From Orrella marina (GTDB lineage Bacteria; Pseudomonadota; Gammaproteobacteria; Burkholderiales; Burkholderiaceae_B), in assembly GCF_003058465.1 (NCBI RefSeq), contig NZ_CP028901.1:1240001-1304000 (forward strand): a stretch of DNA of 64,000 bases. The letters run 5' to 3'. The translations under genes were made by a program, and so were the position numbers. Below the pieces are notes generated by a model. It saw only the letters and a program-made list of their open reading frames with translations, ran no database searches and had not been told where the DNA came from. This document shows, one piece after another, positions 25,873-35,065 of this stretch (positions are counted from its first letter, which is position 1; the number at the start of each line of letters is the position of its first letter).

Positions 25873-26667
25873 CTACAGCTTGATGCCCCCGACCTGAGGC
25901 GCCATCACCGCGAACTCGCGCCTGAAGGACTCCCGGTAAGTGAAGCGATCGGCCGGGTGAATATTGACCGCCTGCTCGACTAGTTCATCGTGAGTGTCCA
26001 TGTACCGGCGCTGTATCCAGATGCCTGCACTTCGGGCAGGCACCTTGAGTTGCCGGGCCAGATCAGCATCAAGCGACATCGCCTTGATCTCCTGATGGAC
26101 AACCTGTATGCGACAACCGAACTGTTGTTCGATCAACAGATAGAGCGGCTGGTCAACCTGCCCTGTCAGTCCGGCCAGCGCCCGAAATCTGGGTGCAATA
26201 TGGACCCGCGTCCAGGCAAACGGCAGCGGTTGACCGGGCGCATAACGCAGACCCTCGATCTCGAGCCAGGTCTCACCGACTGAGGTGTCAAGCGACTCGG
26301 CTTTCTCCGGGGATAGCGCAACCACCTCCTGACGGGTAATCTCCAGCATGGTCTCGACCGCATACTGTTGAAGGTCTGTCAAACCTGACATGGTCTGCGT
26401 ATATTGTCCGGTCGGCGCGACGGCCTGCACGCGAGTCCCTACACCTGGCTGGCGGTTAACCAGTCCTTGTTGCACCAGCAACTTGATAGCTTCTCGCACG
26501 GTGAACCTGGAGACCCCAAATTGCTGACACAGTACGTGTTCGGTCGGTAGCAAACTGCCTACCGGAAACTTCCCGGTCTGGATTTCATTGAGCAAAGTGG
26601 TCGCGAGCTGCACGTAACGCGGCATAGCAGCCAGAGAAGTCCCCAGTTGACCCGCAGCACCTTTCAT
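25873..26667 (-). CDS. GntR/HutC-family transcriptional regulator
   Basis: 264 residues. The N-terminal winged helix (MPRYVQLATTLLNEIQTGKF; SRFTVREAIKLLVQQGLV) is followed by a UTRA ligand-binding domain (about 105-255, LYLLIEQQFGCRIQVVHQEI). HutC-type members sense small catabolic ligands. The start at 26667 (ATG) follows a TTG one codon earlier and a GGAG site. It is 61 bp downstream of the MaoC gene on the same strand, so the two likely form an operon and may be autoregulated. The ligand is unknown. Confidence 0.9.
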   Translation of the reverse strand: MKGAAGQLGTSLAAMPRYVQLATTLLNEIQTGKFPVGSLLPTEHVLCQQFGVSRFTVREAIKLLVQQGLVNRQPGVGTRVQAVAPTGQYTQTMSGLTDLQQYAVETMLEITRQEVVALSPEKAESLDTSVGETWLEIEGLRYAPGQPLPFAWTRVHIAPRFRALAGLTGQVDQPLYLLIEQQFGCRIQVVHQEIKAMSLDADLARQLKVPARSAGIWIQRRYMDTHDELVEQAVNIHPADRFTYRESFRREFAVMAPQVGGIKL

Positions 26668-26728
26668 CAAAGAACTGACTCCATTTCAAATATCGTCGAT
26701 CAAGTTCAAACGTGGATTGACGAACAAT

Positions 26729-27229
26729 TCAATCCCCGACACCGTAACCGCGTTTGGGGACCAGCGCACTCCGGACAAACGAGACCACCTCGGTTCCATC
26801 CTGCTTGGATCCTCGGGTGCGTACCGTCACAATGCCGCGGGTGTTGTCGCTGCGGGACTCTCTCACATCAAGCACTTCAGATTCTGCGTACAAGGTGTCA
26901 CCAGCAAATACCGGCGCGGTCAGATTGATTTCCTTCCATCCCAGATTGGCGATGGCCTTGCCGCTAATGTCATTGACCGAAAGGCCGACCACCACGGCCA
27001 GCGTGAGTGTACTGTTCACGAGCGGTTTGCCAAACTGGCTCTTCCCGGAAAACTCGGCATCACAATGCATCGGGTGCTGATTCATGGTCAGCAGCGAGAA
27101 ATGAATGTTGTCCGTCTCGGTGATGGTTCGACCAGGAGAATGCTCGTAGACCGCCCCAACCTCGAAATCTTCCAGATAACGCCCATAAACAGCCCGATAA
27201 CGCTTGGGTCCGACGGTCTTGACATGCAT
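26729..27229 (-). CDS. MaoC-like hot-dog dehydratase
   Basis: 166 residues. MaoC/R-hydratase fold: GRTITETDNIHFSLLTMNQHPMH has the active-site Asp and His arrangement, and FAGDTLYAESEVLDVRESRS the second half. Proteins of this size hydrate or dehydrate CoA esters such as mesaconyl-CoA or enoyl-CoA. Together with the acyl-CoA dehydrogenase, MmgE/PrpD and SDR genes 8 kb away it could belong to a short branched-acid route, though it has its own GntR regulator. The start has a GGAG site 10 nt upstream. The substrate is unknown. Confidence 0.88.
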   Translation of the reverse strand: MHVKTVGPKRYRAVYGRYLEDFEVGAVYEHSPGRTITETDNIHFSLLTMNQHPMHCDAEFSGKSQFGKPLVNSTLTLAVVVGLSVNDISGKAIANLGWKEINLTAPVFAGDTLYAESEVLDVRESRSDNTRGIVTVRTRGSKQDGTEVVSFVRSALVPKRGYGVGD

Positions 27230-27477
27230 GGCTCACTGGCTCCAGTTAGATAAAAAAGAGTTGTTCCGGACACTGACGGGGAGGAACAAATCAAACATAT
27301 GGTTAATAGGTTTGTCTGGACAAACGATGCCACTGTGCGTCATGAATGTCAACGTATCAATAGAGGTAGACGGGGCCAGTGCGCCAGGATTGTCCGCAAG
27401 GACGCCCACGCGTTCCAGGTCGTCAATGCAAGAGAACCCTCACTATGGCCCCTCGCACACAGTCCGGGGCGTGGCGC

Positions 27478-28230
27478 TCAGCCTCTCTGACTGACTCTGG
27501 CGTGAGCAGCAGCCTGATTCAGCTCCCGGATGCCTTTATCTGCCAGATCAAGCAACTGACCTAGCATCTCACGATCAAACGTGTGGCCTTCTGCCGTACC
27601 CTGCACCTCGACAAACCGTCCTGACCCTGTCATCACAACGTTGACATCGGCGTCACATGATGAATCTTCTTCATAGTCCAGATCCAGTCTGGGCTGACCA
27701 TTGACCACACCGACCGAAACAGCGGCAACACTATCGAGCAGCGGACTGGCGGTGATCGCACCCCGGGCCAGCAGACCGTCAATGGCGTCGGCCAAAGCCA
27801 CCCATGCGCCGGTGATGCTTGCGCAACGAGTACCACCATCGGCCTGGAGTACATCGCAGTCAATCTGGATCGTGCGCTCGCCCAGCGCTTTCATGTCGAT
27901 CACAGCCCTGAGGCTGCGTCCGATCAGACGCTGGATTTCCTGGGTCCGACCCGATTGCTTGCCTCGGGCCGCCTCCCGATCCGACCGGGTGTGTGTAGAG
28001 CGCGGCAACATGCCATATTCAGCGGTCACCCAGCCTTGCCCCTTCCCTTTCAGAAATGGCGGTACCTTTTCCTGGACACTCGCCGTGCACAGGACTTTGG
28101 TTTCACCCATGCTGACCAGCACTGATCCTTCGGCATAGCGAGTGAAATTGCGCACGAAGGTTACTGGGCGCAAAGCATCAATGCCTCGTTGATGCGCTCG
28201 ATCGACCTGTTTGACTTGTTGTTCTGACAC
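27478..28230 (-). CDS. rph: Ribonuclease PH
   Basis: 250 residues. It trims 3' ends of tRNA precursors phosphorolytically. Signatures are [18 protein letters not shown] near the start, [17 protein letters not shown] (about 70-86), and [18 protein letters not shown], with the conserved acidic residues for phosphate/metal. The open frame extends upstream to 28413, but the GTG at 28230 has an AGGAG site nine bases before it and gives the usual N-terminus. In related genomes rph is next to rdgB and hemW; here about 12.5 kb lies between. Confidence 0.95.
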   Translation of the reverse strand: MSEQQVKQVDRAHQRGIDALRPVTFVRNFTRYAEGSVLVSMGETKVLCTASVQEKVPPFLKGKGQGWVTAEYGMLPRSTHTRSDREAARGKQSGRTQEIQRLIGRSLRAVIDMKALGERTIQIDCDVLQADGGTRCASITGAWVALADAIDGLLARGAITASPLLDSVAAVSVGVVNGQPRLDLDYEEDSSCDADVNVVMTGSGRFVEVQGTAEGHTFDREMLGQLLDLADKGIRELNQAAAHARVSQRG

Positions 28231-28846
28231 GCTGTTTCTCCTGTCTGTTGCTGGCAATACGTTGAATTGTTTGTATGCGCCAATGTGACCATCGCCTGAG
28301 TAACCGGCGAACGGCATATGAAAATCGTTGATCGGCAATCGGACAGCATAGCGCCAGGCGTGAACGCGCACGCCACTGTGCGTCTGATCTGGATCCTCTG
28401 GCAGGTACCGCACCGCGGCTCAGGCAAGTTAACATTCAAGAATGACGCAACCTGACCGACCACTCCGCCCGATTGCCCTCGCATCAAAGACCACTACTAC
28501 AGTTGGTGGTCAAGGTGCAGATCTGCTGCTCAGGCAAGCTGTCTCTGTCGCATCCCTCACCCAATCCGGACAAGGTGCGATCGATGGCACATTGAAGCCA
28601 CGGTTTACAGGTAATACTCATCGGGAAGAGGACCTTTCAAGCGAGCCAGAAGTCCACGAGACCCCGGAGACTGTTGGCGCTTTGAGAACCTTCGACACTT
28701 TCGTGACCATCGGGGTACTGGGTGTGCAGTTGAAAAGTTTTGACCGGACCAGAATACAATCCGGGCGTCGACGGATACGCACAACCGACTCACGATCATT
28801 GCAGACCGAGAGTATACGCACTGATCAGTATCCTGCATGTTTGCGC
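28231..28846. other. Intergenic region between rph and the secreted GGT
   Basis: 616 bp between divergent genes. The plus-strand frame leading into the GGT gene is open from 28442, but those 135 codons lack any family similarity and precede a clear signal peptide, so they are not counted as coding. Promoters for both genes should lie here; none was assigned. Confidence 0.55.
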
Positions 28847-30904
28847 ATGGCGAGTTCGATCCGCACTTCTGTTCAAACGTCTGCCCTTGCCTCAGTCCTC
28901 AGATCTGTCATTATGGCGGCTATTTCAACGCTCGCGCTATCCACCGCAAGCATGATGGCTGTCACCAGCGCCCAGGCCCAGGCTGCTTCGACATCTCGCA
29001 TCGACGCTGGCCAGACCGCCCAGGCTGTTCTGAACTATCAGGATCGACGTGCAATATTCGAACCACGTCAGGCACGATACGGAATGATCGCGAGCGACCA
29101 CTTTCTGGCGTCTCAAGTAGGGTCAGACATTCTGGCACAGGGTGGCAATGCCACCGATGCCGCAGTCGCCACGGCATTCGCGCTTGCAGTCGTGCTGCCA
29201 TACGCTGGCAACCTCGGCGGTGGTGGCTTTGCGCTCATATTTGATCGAGACAATCAAAACCCGTCAGAAAACAAGGCCATGATCGGACTTGACCAACCCA
29301 TGTCCACACTGGCGCTTGACTTCAGGGAGTCAGCACCAGCCAGTGCTCATCCGGACTTGTTTCTGGACGCGGCAGGTGATGTCATTCCGCGCATGTCAAT
29401 CGAATCCACTGCAAGTATCGGTGTGCCGGGAACGGTGGCAGGTCTTCTGGCCATGCTCGAACGCACTGGCAGCCTGCCTCGTGCCGAGGTCATTGAACCT
29501 GCCATCAGGCTGGCTGAGCAGGGATTTGAAGTCACACCGACGCTAGCTGGACTCCTGGCGAGTCACTCGCGGCACCTGTACAAATCACCCGCCAATCGGG
29601 AGGTTTTCTTTAGCCGCAAGTCTGACTCAACGCACTGCGAACCCGCCTCCTGTCCGTTCGAAGCCCTGGAACCACTTCAGATTGGTGATTTGCTGATCCA
29701 GCATGATCTCGCCAACACCCTGCGCAGTATTCGTGATCTTGGTGCGCCCGGCTTTTACACCGGTCCAGTTGCCCAGTCGATATCCGATACCGTAAACGCC
29801 GACACTGGCCAGATGAGCCTCAATGATCTGGCACACTATCGCGTGCACTGGCGAGAGCCTGTTATCGGTGAGTATCGCGACCTGACGATCGCGAGTATGG
29901 CGGCACCGAGCTCTGGCGGGATTCATCTGATCCAGATGCTTAATATCCTGTCCCGATTTCCGATGGCAAACTACGGCTATGGAAGTGCCGCCAGCATCCA
30001 CCTGATGACTGAAGCGGCTCGGCGTGCCTACGCAGACCGAGCGGCATATCTGGGTGATCCGGATTTTGTAGAAATCCCGGTCCAATGGTTGACCAGCATG
30101 GCTTATGCGCAGGCGCTGGCAGACGAGATCTCATTGACCGAGGCCACGCCCAGTTCAGCGATCAGTGCTGGCGAACCAGCACCGGCGCAAGGGACAGAAA
30201 CCACCCATCTCTCAGCCGTGGACCGCTGGGGCAACATGGTGAGCCTGACCACCACGCTGAACCTGAACTTTGGTTCGGGATGGATGGCACCCGGGACGGG
30301 CGTATTGCTGAACAACGAAATGGATGATTTTTCCAGCAAACCGGGCGTGGCCAATGCATTCGGCCTGATCGGCAGTGATGCCAATCGAATCGAGCCCGGG
30401 AAGCGTCCATTGAGCTCAATGACCCCTGTGATTGTGTTTCGCGACGGGCAGCCCGCGTTTGCGACCGGGACGCCCGGCGGGGCACGCATCATCACCATGG
30501 TACTTCAGGTGATCCTGAATGTAGCGGATCACAAGATGAACATCGCTGCAGCCGGTGCAGTGCCCCGCATGCATCACCAATGGCTCCCGGACAGAATTGA
30601 CCTTGAGCCCGGCTTCAGCCCTGACACGATTCGTATACTTCAACAATCAGGGCACCAGGTCGAACCATCACGGGCGGCAGGTCGGGTGCAAAGCGTCGCA
30701 TCACAGTCACCAGGCAACGACGTCCAGAATGACGACAGAGCCAGAGATCACCACATCGTGTGGCTAGGTGCTTCTGATCCGCGCAGTGCAGATGGTGCGG
30801 CCATCGGCCCGGACCATCTCAGAATAACGGCTACGAGATCCGACACGAACTCAGCAGAAACGCCGACCACAACAAATACATCAGCGACTACAGGATTTCA
30901 TTGA
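28847..30904 (+). CDS. ggt: Secreted gamma-glutamyltransferase (glutathione hydrolase)
   Basis: 685 residues. A signal peptide (about 1-45, with IMAAISTLALSTASMMAV) directs it to the periplasm. The precursor self-cleaves before the catalytic threonine, T452, in GTETTHLSAVDRWGN, giving large and small subunits. GNATDAAVATAFALAV, GNLGGGGFAL and KRPLSSMTPVIV are also present. It cleaves glutathione and other gamma-glutamyl compounds. The tail after about residue 640 is Thr/Asn-rich and unlike the family. The start was chosen for the signal peptide; its ribosome site is weak. yicC starts 1 bp after its stop. Confidence 0.9.
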   Translation: MASSIRTSVQTSALASVLRSVIMAAISTLALSTASMMAVTSAQAQAASTSRIDAGQTAQAVLNYQDRRAIFEPRQARYGMIASDHFLASQVGSDILAQGGNATDAAVATAFALAVVLPYAGNLGGGGFALIFDRDNQNPSENKAMIGLDQPMSTLALDFRESAPASAHPDLFLDAAGDVIPRMSIESTASIGVPGTVAGLLAMLERTGSLPRAEVIEPAIRLAEQGFEVTPTLAGLLASHSRHLYKSPANREVFFSRKSDSTHCEPASCPFEALEPLQIGDLLIQHDLANTLRSIRDLGAPGFYTGPVAQSISDTVNADTGQMSLNDLAHYRVHWREPVIGEYRDLTIASMAAPSSGGIHLIQMLNILSRFPMANYGYGSAASIHLMTEAARRAYADRAAYLGDPDFVEIPVQWLTSMAYAQALADEISLTEATPSSAISAGEPAPAQGTETTHLSAVDRWGNMVSLTTTLNLNFGSGWMAPGTGVLLNNEMDDFSSKPGVANAFGLIGSDANRIEPGKRPLSSMTPVIVFRDGQPAFATGTPGGARIITMVLQVILNVADHKMNIAAAGAVPRMHHQWLPDRIDLEPGFSPDTIRILQQSGHQVEPSRAAGRVQSVASQSPGNDVQNDDRARDHHIVWLGASDPRSADGAAIGPDHLRITATRSDTNSAETPTTTNTSATTGFH

Positions 30905-30905
30905 T

Positions 30906-31841
30906 ATGCAGAGTATGACAGGATATGGCAGTGCCCAGGCACAGGGTGAGCCAGGCAGTGTGACCATCGAGATTCGTAGCGTCAACAGTCGCTATCTGGA
31001 TCTGTCGTTTCGGATCCCGGAAGAACTTCGTCAGGCCGAAATGCCGCTGCGCGATCTCATCACACGCAGCATTCGACGAGGCAAGGTAGAGGTCCGTGCT
31101 TCTTACGCACGTGCTGTCAGTGCGAATGATGAACTGGTGAGCGACCAGTTGCTTGAAACAGTCAACGAGACGTATCGCAAGGCAAGCAAGGTCATTCCGA
31201 CTCTGCAGCCACCGACGCTGTCTGACATTATGAACTGGCCAGACGCCAGCCGCAGTCAGAGCGATCCAGGCCAGTGGCAAAAAATTTGCCAGCAAGCCTG
31301 CACACAGGCACTGTCACAGTTGATCGAGAACCGTGCGCGTGAAGGCAAAAGGCTGGCCGTGATCCTGGATGACCTGGCCAGTCAGATCGACGAAAAAGTC
31401 CAGGCGCTGGAGTCCCGTCTGCCCGAACTGGTGAGGCTTCAGCACGAGCGCCTGGTCAACCGGATGAAGGAGGCTCTGGAACAGGCCATGCCAACCGGTA
31501 ATCTGAGCGCTGCGGATTTCAGCGAGCGGCTCAATGCCGAGGCAGGGATGTTTTCATTGAAGGCGGACGTTGCAGAAGAACTGGCCCGCCTGCGGTCTCA
31601 TCTGTGCGAACTGAGATCCATCATTCAGATTCCGGAGTGTGAGGCCGGCCAATCCTCTGCCAAGTCTGCCTCTGCTCAAAGCAAGGGCCACGGAAAGCGT
31701 CTGGACTTCCTGTTCCAGGAAATGAATCGCGAGGCAAACACCCTGGGTTCGAAGTCCGTTCACATGGACATGACCCGCACTGCAATCGATCTGAAGCTTC
31801 TTATCGAACAGATGCGAGAACAGATTCAGAACATCGAATAG
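30906..31841 (+). CDS. yicC: YicC family endoribonuclease
   Basis: 311 residues. YicC proteins are endoribonucleases; E. coli YicC has been linked to RyhB small RNA turnover. The N-terminal MQSMTGYGSAQ, SVNSRYLDLSFRIPE and the C-terminal GKRLDFLFQEMNREANTLGS are family hallmarks. Normally gmk follows directly in betaproteobacteria, but here 3.5 kb of other genes intervenes. The ATG is 1 bp after the ggt stop, so expression is probably coupled to ggt. Confidence 0.94.
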   Translation: MQSMTGYGSAQAQGEPGSVTIEIRSVNSRYLDLSFRIPEELRQAEMPLRDLITRSIRRGKVEVRASYARAVSANDELVSDQLLETVNETYRKASKVIPTLQPPTLSDIMNWPDASRSQSDPGQWQKICQQACTQALSQLIENRAREGKRLAVILDDLASQIDEKVQALESRLPELVRLQHERLVNRMKEALEQAMPTGNLSAADFSERLNAEAGMFSLKADVAEELARLRSHLCELRSIIQIPECEAGQSSAKSASAQSKGHGKRLDFLFQEMNREANTLGSKSVHMDMTRTAIDLKLLIEQMREQIQNIE

Positions 31842-32206
31842 TCCGTCCATTCAACCTGGCATATCGATCAAGCCCGGCGAGGAACTCAAGTAGAAGGCTT
31901 TGCTTTGAGAAAAGCGAGCAACCGGACGCTGGCCAGCAAGCTAAACGACACCTCAGGAGCGCCGAATTCTCCTGACCAACTGTAAGCGCAAGCCCCTGAC
32001 TTTAGTCATGGGGTGGTTCAGACATCAAATGCAACAGAAACGTCCGTTCGAGGTACGCAAGAGCGTTGCAAGTAGCTGGCTCAAACTGGTAAAACCAAGC
32101 TGCAGGCACAACGTTGGACACAAGATGCGCACAAGCCAAGCCACACACAGCTCATACAAAGACAGGGAAACGCTCTGATCCCATCTGCAATCAAGGAACC
32201 TCATCC
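31842..32206. other. Junction downstream of yicC, with hairpin copy 3
   Basis: 365 bp without a gene. It contains the third IS200/IS605-like sequence (31973-32021) and an additional hairpin just before it (31953-31975). This is where the usual yicC-gmk order breaks. Confidence 0.65.
31953..32021 (+). mobile_element. IS200/IS605-like right-end hairpin, copy 3, with upstream scaffold-like stem
   Basis: The 49-bp shared sequence occupies 31973-32021 on the plus strand (TGACCAACTGTAAGCGCAAG, then CCCCTGAC-TTTA-GTCATGGGG-TGGTTCAG). Immediately before and slightly overlapping it, TCAGGAG (31953-31959) pairs with CTCCTGA (31969-31975). Of the three copies this one preserves the most secondary structure upstream, as expected of a guide-RNA scaffold. 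No tnpB is adjacent. Classification is by motif style only. Confidence 0.55.
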
Positions 32207-32716
32207 ATGAACACCCCGGCACCCTCATCGAACACCACGGCAAGCAACGGGCTGACCACTCCGAATTCCTGGGGTCGTTTCGCTGGCATCATGGCCATTT
32301 TTGTGTTGCTCGGCCCGATTGCCGGTGCACTTGGCGTCAATATTCTGTTCGCTCTCATGGCAACCGGTCAAGAGATCGCGACGCAAGGTTTCAATCTGTC
32401 GGAGATCCTGAGACTACTGGTTGGCGGAGTTGTGATTGGAACCATCGTCTCGGCGATCATGGCCTACAGCTTTGGCATTTTCTCCGCAGTGGGTGTGGGC
32501 CTGACCGTTGCCCTCGGTGATCGCCGCAATCTCGGGGTATCCTGGAAACTCGGATTGATCGCAGCCTTGCTGTTCTGGATTCTGCTTTCTGGTGTTGCTT
32601 CGACATTCGTGCCCGAACAAGGACTCAGAGCGTGGGTCGGGGCCTTGCTGATCGGGCACGTTCTCGCTGCACTGGTCTGCATCGGACTGGCACGCAGGAT
32701 TTTTGGAAAAGCCTGA
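32207..32716 (+). CDS. Uncharacterised four-segment inner-membrane protein
   Basis: 169 residues; no family recognised. A short Ser/Thr/Asn-rich tail is followed by four hydrophobic segments (about 23-48, 67-100, 109-125, 138-160), including FAGIMAIFVLLGPIAGALGV and VGALLIGHVLAALVCIGLA. A weak AAGGA site precedes the ATG. It lies in the accessory stretch between yicC and gmk, just after hairpin copy 3. No function is assigned. Confidence 0.7.
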   Translation: MNTPAPSSNTTASNGLTTPNSWGRFAGIMAIFVLLGPIAGALGVNILFALMATGQEIATQGFNLSEILRLLVGGVVIGTIVSAIMAYSFGIFSAVGVGLTVALGDRRNLGVSWKLGLIAALLFWILLSGVASTFVPEQGLRAWVGALLIGHVLAALVCIGLARRIFGKA

Positions 32717-33233
32717 AAAAGGCCAAGAAACCTGAAACCTCCACTGTTCAGTTCGCGTGCTGCAAGGGCCTATCATCTTCGCACTTGCCAGAATGCGCAA
32801 CAGAACCTTGTGTCAGGACATCTTTGCAAGAGTTTTCCTGATCCAGGTTTTCGCGCGGATCACGTCACTCGATATATATCCCTGCGCACTTTTCTCGCTC
32901 GAGCTCCCCGCACTGACCAGTCCGGTCCCGCGTGAATGAGTCCCGGACGAGCGCCTGGGGCTGCGGCACAGGGAAATCCATGTAGGTGAGACCCCGCCGC
33001 AATGGTACGGTCTGTCATGGACGGACGGAGCGCGTCTCGATCGATGAGAATCTTCGCGAGAGCCCGGCACAGCGCCGGGACCAGCGGACCTGCTCGTTTG
33101 GTTTGGATTATTCGGTTTGGACCGGCTTTAACGTGATTGACTCACAAAAGGCGCATCGGTCAGTCCATCAGTATCGTGCAGTGATGCATCCATGCACTGC
33201 ACACATGCGCAAGCGTCATAAAAAGGAGACAAG
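32717..33233. other. Intergenic region upstream of the Bug receptor gene
   Basis: 517 bp with no recognisable gene. Near its end lies a long inverted repeat (33176-33202) described separately. The rest shows nothing I can support. Confidence 0.55.
33176..33202. promoter_or_regulatory. Inverted repeat, possible operator of the Bug gene
   Basis: GTGCAGTG (33176-33183) and CACTGCAC (33195-33202) form a perfect 8-bp inverted repeat with an 11-bp spacer, 31 bp before the Bug start codon. It could bind a dimeric repressor or activator. No regulator gene is next to it. Confidence 0.6.
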
Positions 33234-34217
33234 ATGAAGTACTTGAAGCAGCAAGCATCCCGACTGATCGGTGTTGCCATGACAGGCGTCATGCTGGCAG
33301 CCAGCGGCGCAGCCCTGGCACAGAACTATCCGGACAGGCCCATCAAGTTTGTCGTGCCCTATCCTCCAGGTGGCATCAGTGACACCGCCTCGCGTCTGGT
33401 CGCGGCCGCCATGGAGAAGAAGCTTGGTACACCGTTTGTGATCGAGAACCGGGCCGGAGCCGCTTCATCTGTTGCGAGTACACACGTTGCCAACCAGCCG
33501 GCCGATGGCTACACCATTTACGCTGCACCCGTGTCCCTGGTCATCAACCCGACACTGCAAGGTAGCGTCCAGTACGACCCGTTCAAAGACTTCACACCGA
33601 TCTCGATGATGGCCAGCTCGCCGTTCATCCTGCAGACCCATCCCAGCGTTCCGGCCAAAGATGTGAAGGAGCTGATCGAATTGATCAAAGCATCCCCAGG
33701 AGAATACGCGATTGGCACATCTGGCATGGGTTCGATCAACCACCTGTCTTCAGAGTATTTTTTGAAGGAATACGGACTTGACATGCTGGTTGTTCACTAT
33801 AAGGGTGGCATGCCGGCCGCTCAAGGGTTGCTGGGCAACCAGACCCAGCTGATGTTCTCGGCCGCTTCAGAAGCCCTGCCCCTGATTGCGGGTGGCAAAA
33901 CCAATGGACTGGCCATCACATCGCAGGATCCTCAACCGTCCATATCTGACCTGCCCTCGCTCAATCAGGCCACAGGTTCAAAGGATTTCGAGGCTATTTT
34001 CTGGCTGGCTGTAGTCGCACCAGCAGGACTGGACAAGGACATTCAGAACAAGCTGTCGACAACCATGCAGGAGCTGGGCCAGGATGAGAAGCTTCGTGCC
34101 GACCTCCTGAACCTCGGAATTGTTCTCACAACGTCCACTCCGGAGCAGGTGACCGAGAACCTCAAGCGTGACGAAGCCAAATGGTCTGAACTCCTGAAAG
34201 AAATCAAGGTGAAGTGA
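33234..34217 (+). CDS. Bug-family tripartite tricarboxylate transporter substrate-binding protein
   Basis: 327 residues. A signal peptide (about 1-29, ending AALAQ) precedes NYPDRPIKFVVPYPPGGISD, the classical start of Bug receptors, which bind carboxylates in the periplasm. Also present are VIENRAGAASSVAS, DPFKDFTPISMM and LDMLVVHYKGGMPAAQGLLG. AGGAG lies just before the ATG. No TctA/TctB membrane genes are adjacent, so this is one of the many orphan Bug receptors typical of Alcaligenaceae; its ligand is unknown. Confidence 0.93.
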   Translation: MKYLKQQASRLIGVAMTGVMLAASGAALAQNYPDRPIKFVVPYPPGGISDTASRLVAAAMEKKLGTPFVIENRAGAASSVASTHVANQPADGYTIYAAPVSLVINPTLQGSVQYDPFKDFTPISMMASSPFILQTHPSVPAKDVKELIELIKASPGEYAIGTSGMGSINHLSSEYFLKEYGLDMLVVHYKGGMPAAQGLLGNQTQLMFSAASEALPLIAGGKTNGLAITSQDPQPSISDLPSLNQATGSKDFEAIFWLAVVAPAGLDKDIQNKLSTTMQELGQDEKLRADLLNLGIVLTTSTPEQVTENLKRDEAKWSELLKEIKVK

Positions 34218-34309
34218 CTCGTCAAGATGAACCGACCTTAGTTGACTTGATGGACTGGCTGGATCAGAGGAAGACGCTGATCCAGCCTCAGATAAACCTC
34301 ACAGACAGA

Positions 34310-35065
34310 TTAGCCTCGTCCAACAAATGGCATATTGGTGGCCATAATGACCATCGACTGCACATTGGTCTCTAGCGGTAAGCCGGCTATCTGCACGATC
34401 GACTCGGCCACATGGTTTACGTCCATGCGCGGCTCGACTCTGGTAGAGCCATCTGCCTGCAAAATACCCTTGGCCATACGCTCGGTCATCTCGGTGGCGG
34501 CATTTCCAATATCAATCTGCGTACAAGCGATCCTGTAGGTCCGTGTATCCAGTGAAATGGATTTGGTCAAACCCGAGACCGCGTGCTTGGTGGCTGTATA
34601 GGCTATCGAATAAGGTCTGGGCACATGTGCGGAGATGGAACCGTTGTTGATAATTCTTCCACCTTGCGGATGCTGGTCTTTCATCATCCTGATAGCTTCA
34701 CGCGCGCAAAAGAACATGCCATTCAAATTGACGTTGACCACCTCTAGCCACGTCTCGATCGGCAGTTCTTCAATGGGTACCGCTGGCGCACCACGCCCTG
34801 CATTGTTAAACAGGAGATCAAGACGCCCGAACTGGCTCTTGACCTGTTCAAACAGAGCCTGAACCTCTGCGTACTGGCTGACATCGGTCGGCATAGGATG
34901 CATGCCAGGTGCGGTATCGGACAACATTTCCTTGGTCTGATCGAGCGCCTCAGGTCGCCTGCCCACCAGCACAACATCCCATCCTGCCTTGGCCAGCGCG
35001 AGTGCTGTCGCCCTGCCAATACCTGATCCTGCGCCTGTGACGAGCGCCACTTTCTTGTCACTCAT
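34310..35065 (-). CDS. SDR family oxidoreductase
   Basis: 251 residues, a classical [18 protein letters not shown] at 10-24, NNAGRG near 90, and catalytic Ser (NGSISAH), Tyr and Lys ([10 protein letters not shown]). [10 protein letters not shown] after the second strand suggests NADP. AGGAGG lies before the ATG. It is convergent with the Bug gene and divergent from gmk, within the accessory stretch that separates yicC and gmk. The substrate is unknown. Confidence 0.9.
   Translation of the reverse strand: MSDKKVALVTGAGSGIGRATALALAKAGWDVVLVGRRPEALDQTKEMLSDTAPGMHPMPTDVSQYAEVQALFEQVKSQFGRLDLLFNNAGRGAPAVPIEELPIETWLEVVNVNLNGMFFCAREAIRMMKDQHPQGGRIINNGSISAHVPRPYSIAYTATKHAVSGLTKSISLDTRTYRIACTQIDIGNAATEMTERMAKGILQADGSTRVEPRMDVNHVAESIVQIAGLPLETNVQSMVIMATNMPFVGRG

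Noticed and set aside
25692..25883. 63-codon plus-strand frame reading through the 15-bp repeats (His-Tyr-Asn-Gly-Asn)
   Set aside because: It begins at the divergent ada start, has no ribosome site or family match, and is best explained by the repeat itself.
28442..28846. In-frame upstream extension of the secreted GGT by 135 codons
   Set aside because: The extension has no similarity to GGT and would bury a clear signal peptide.
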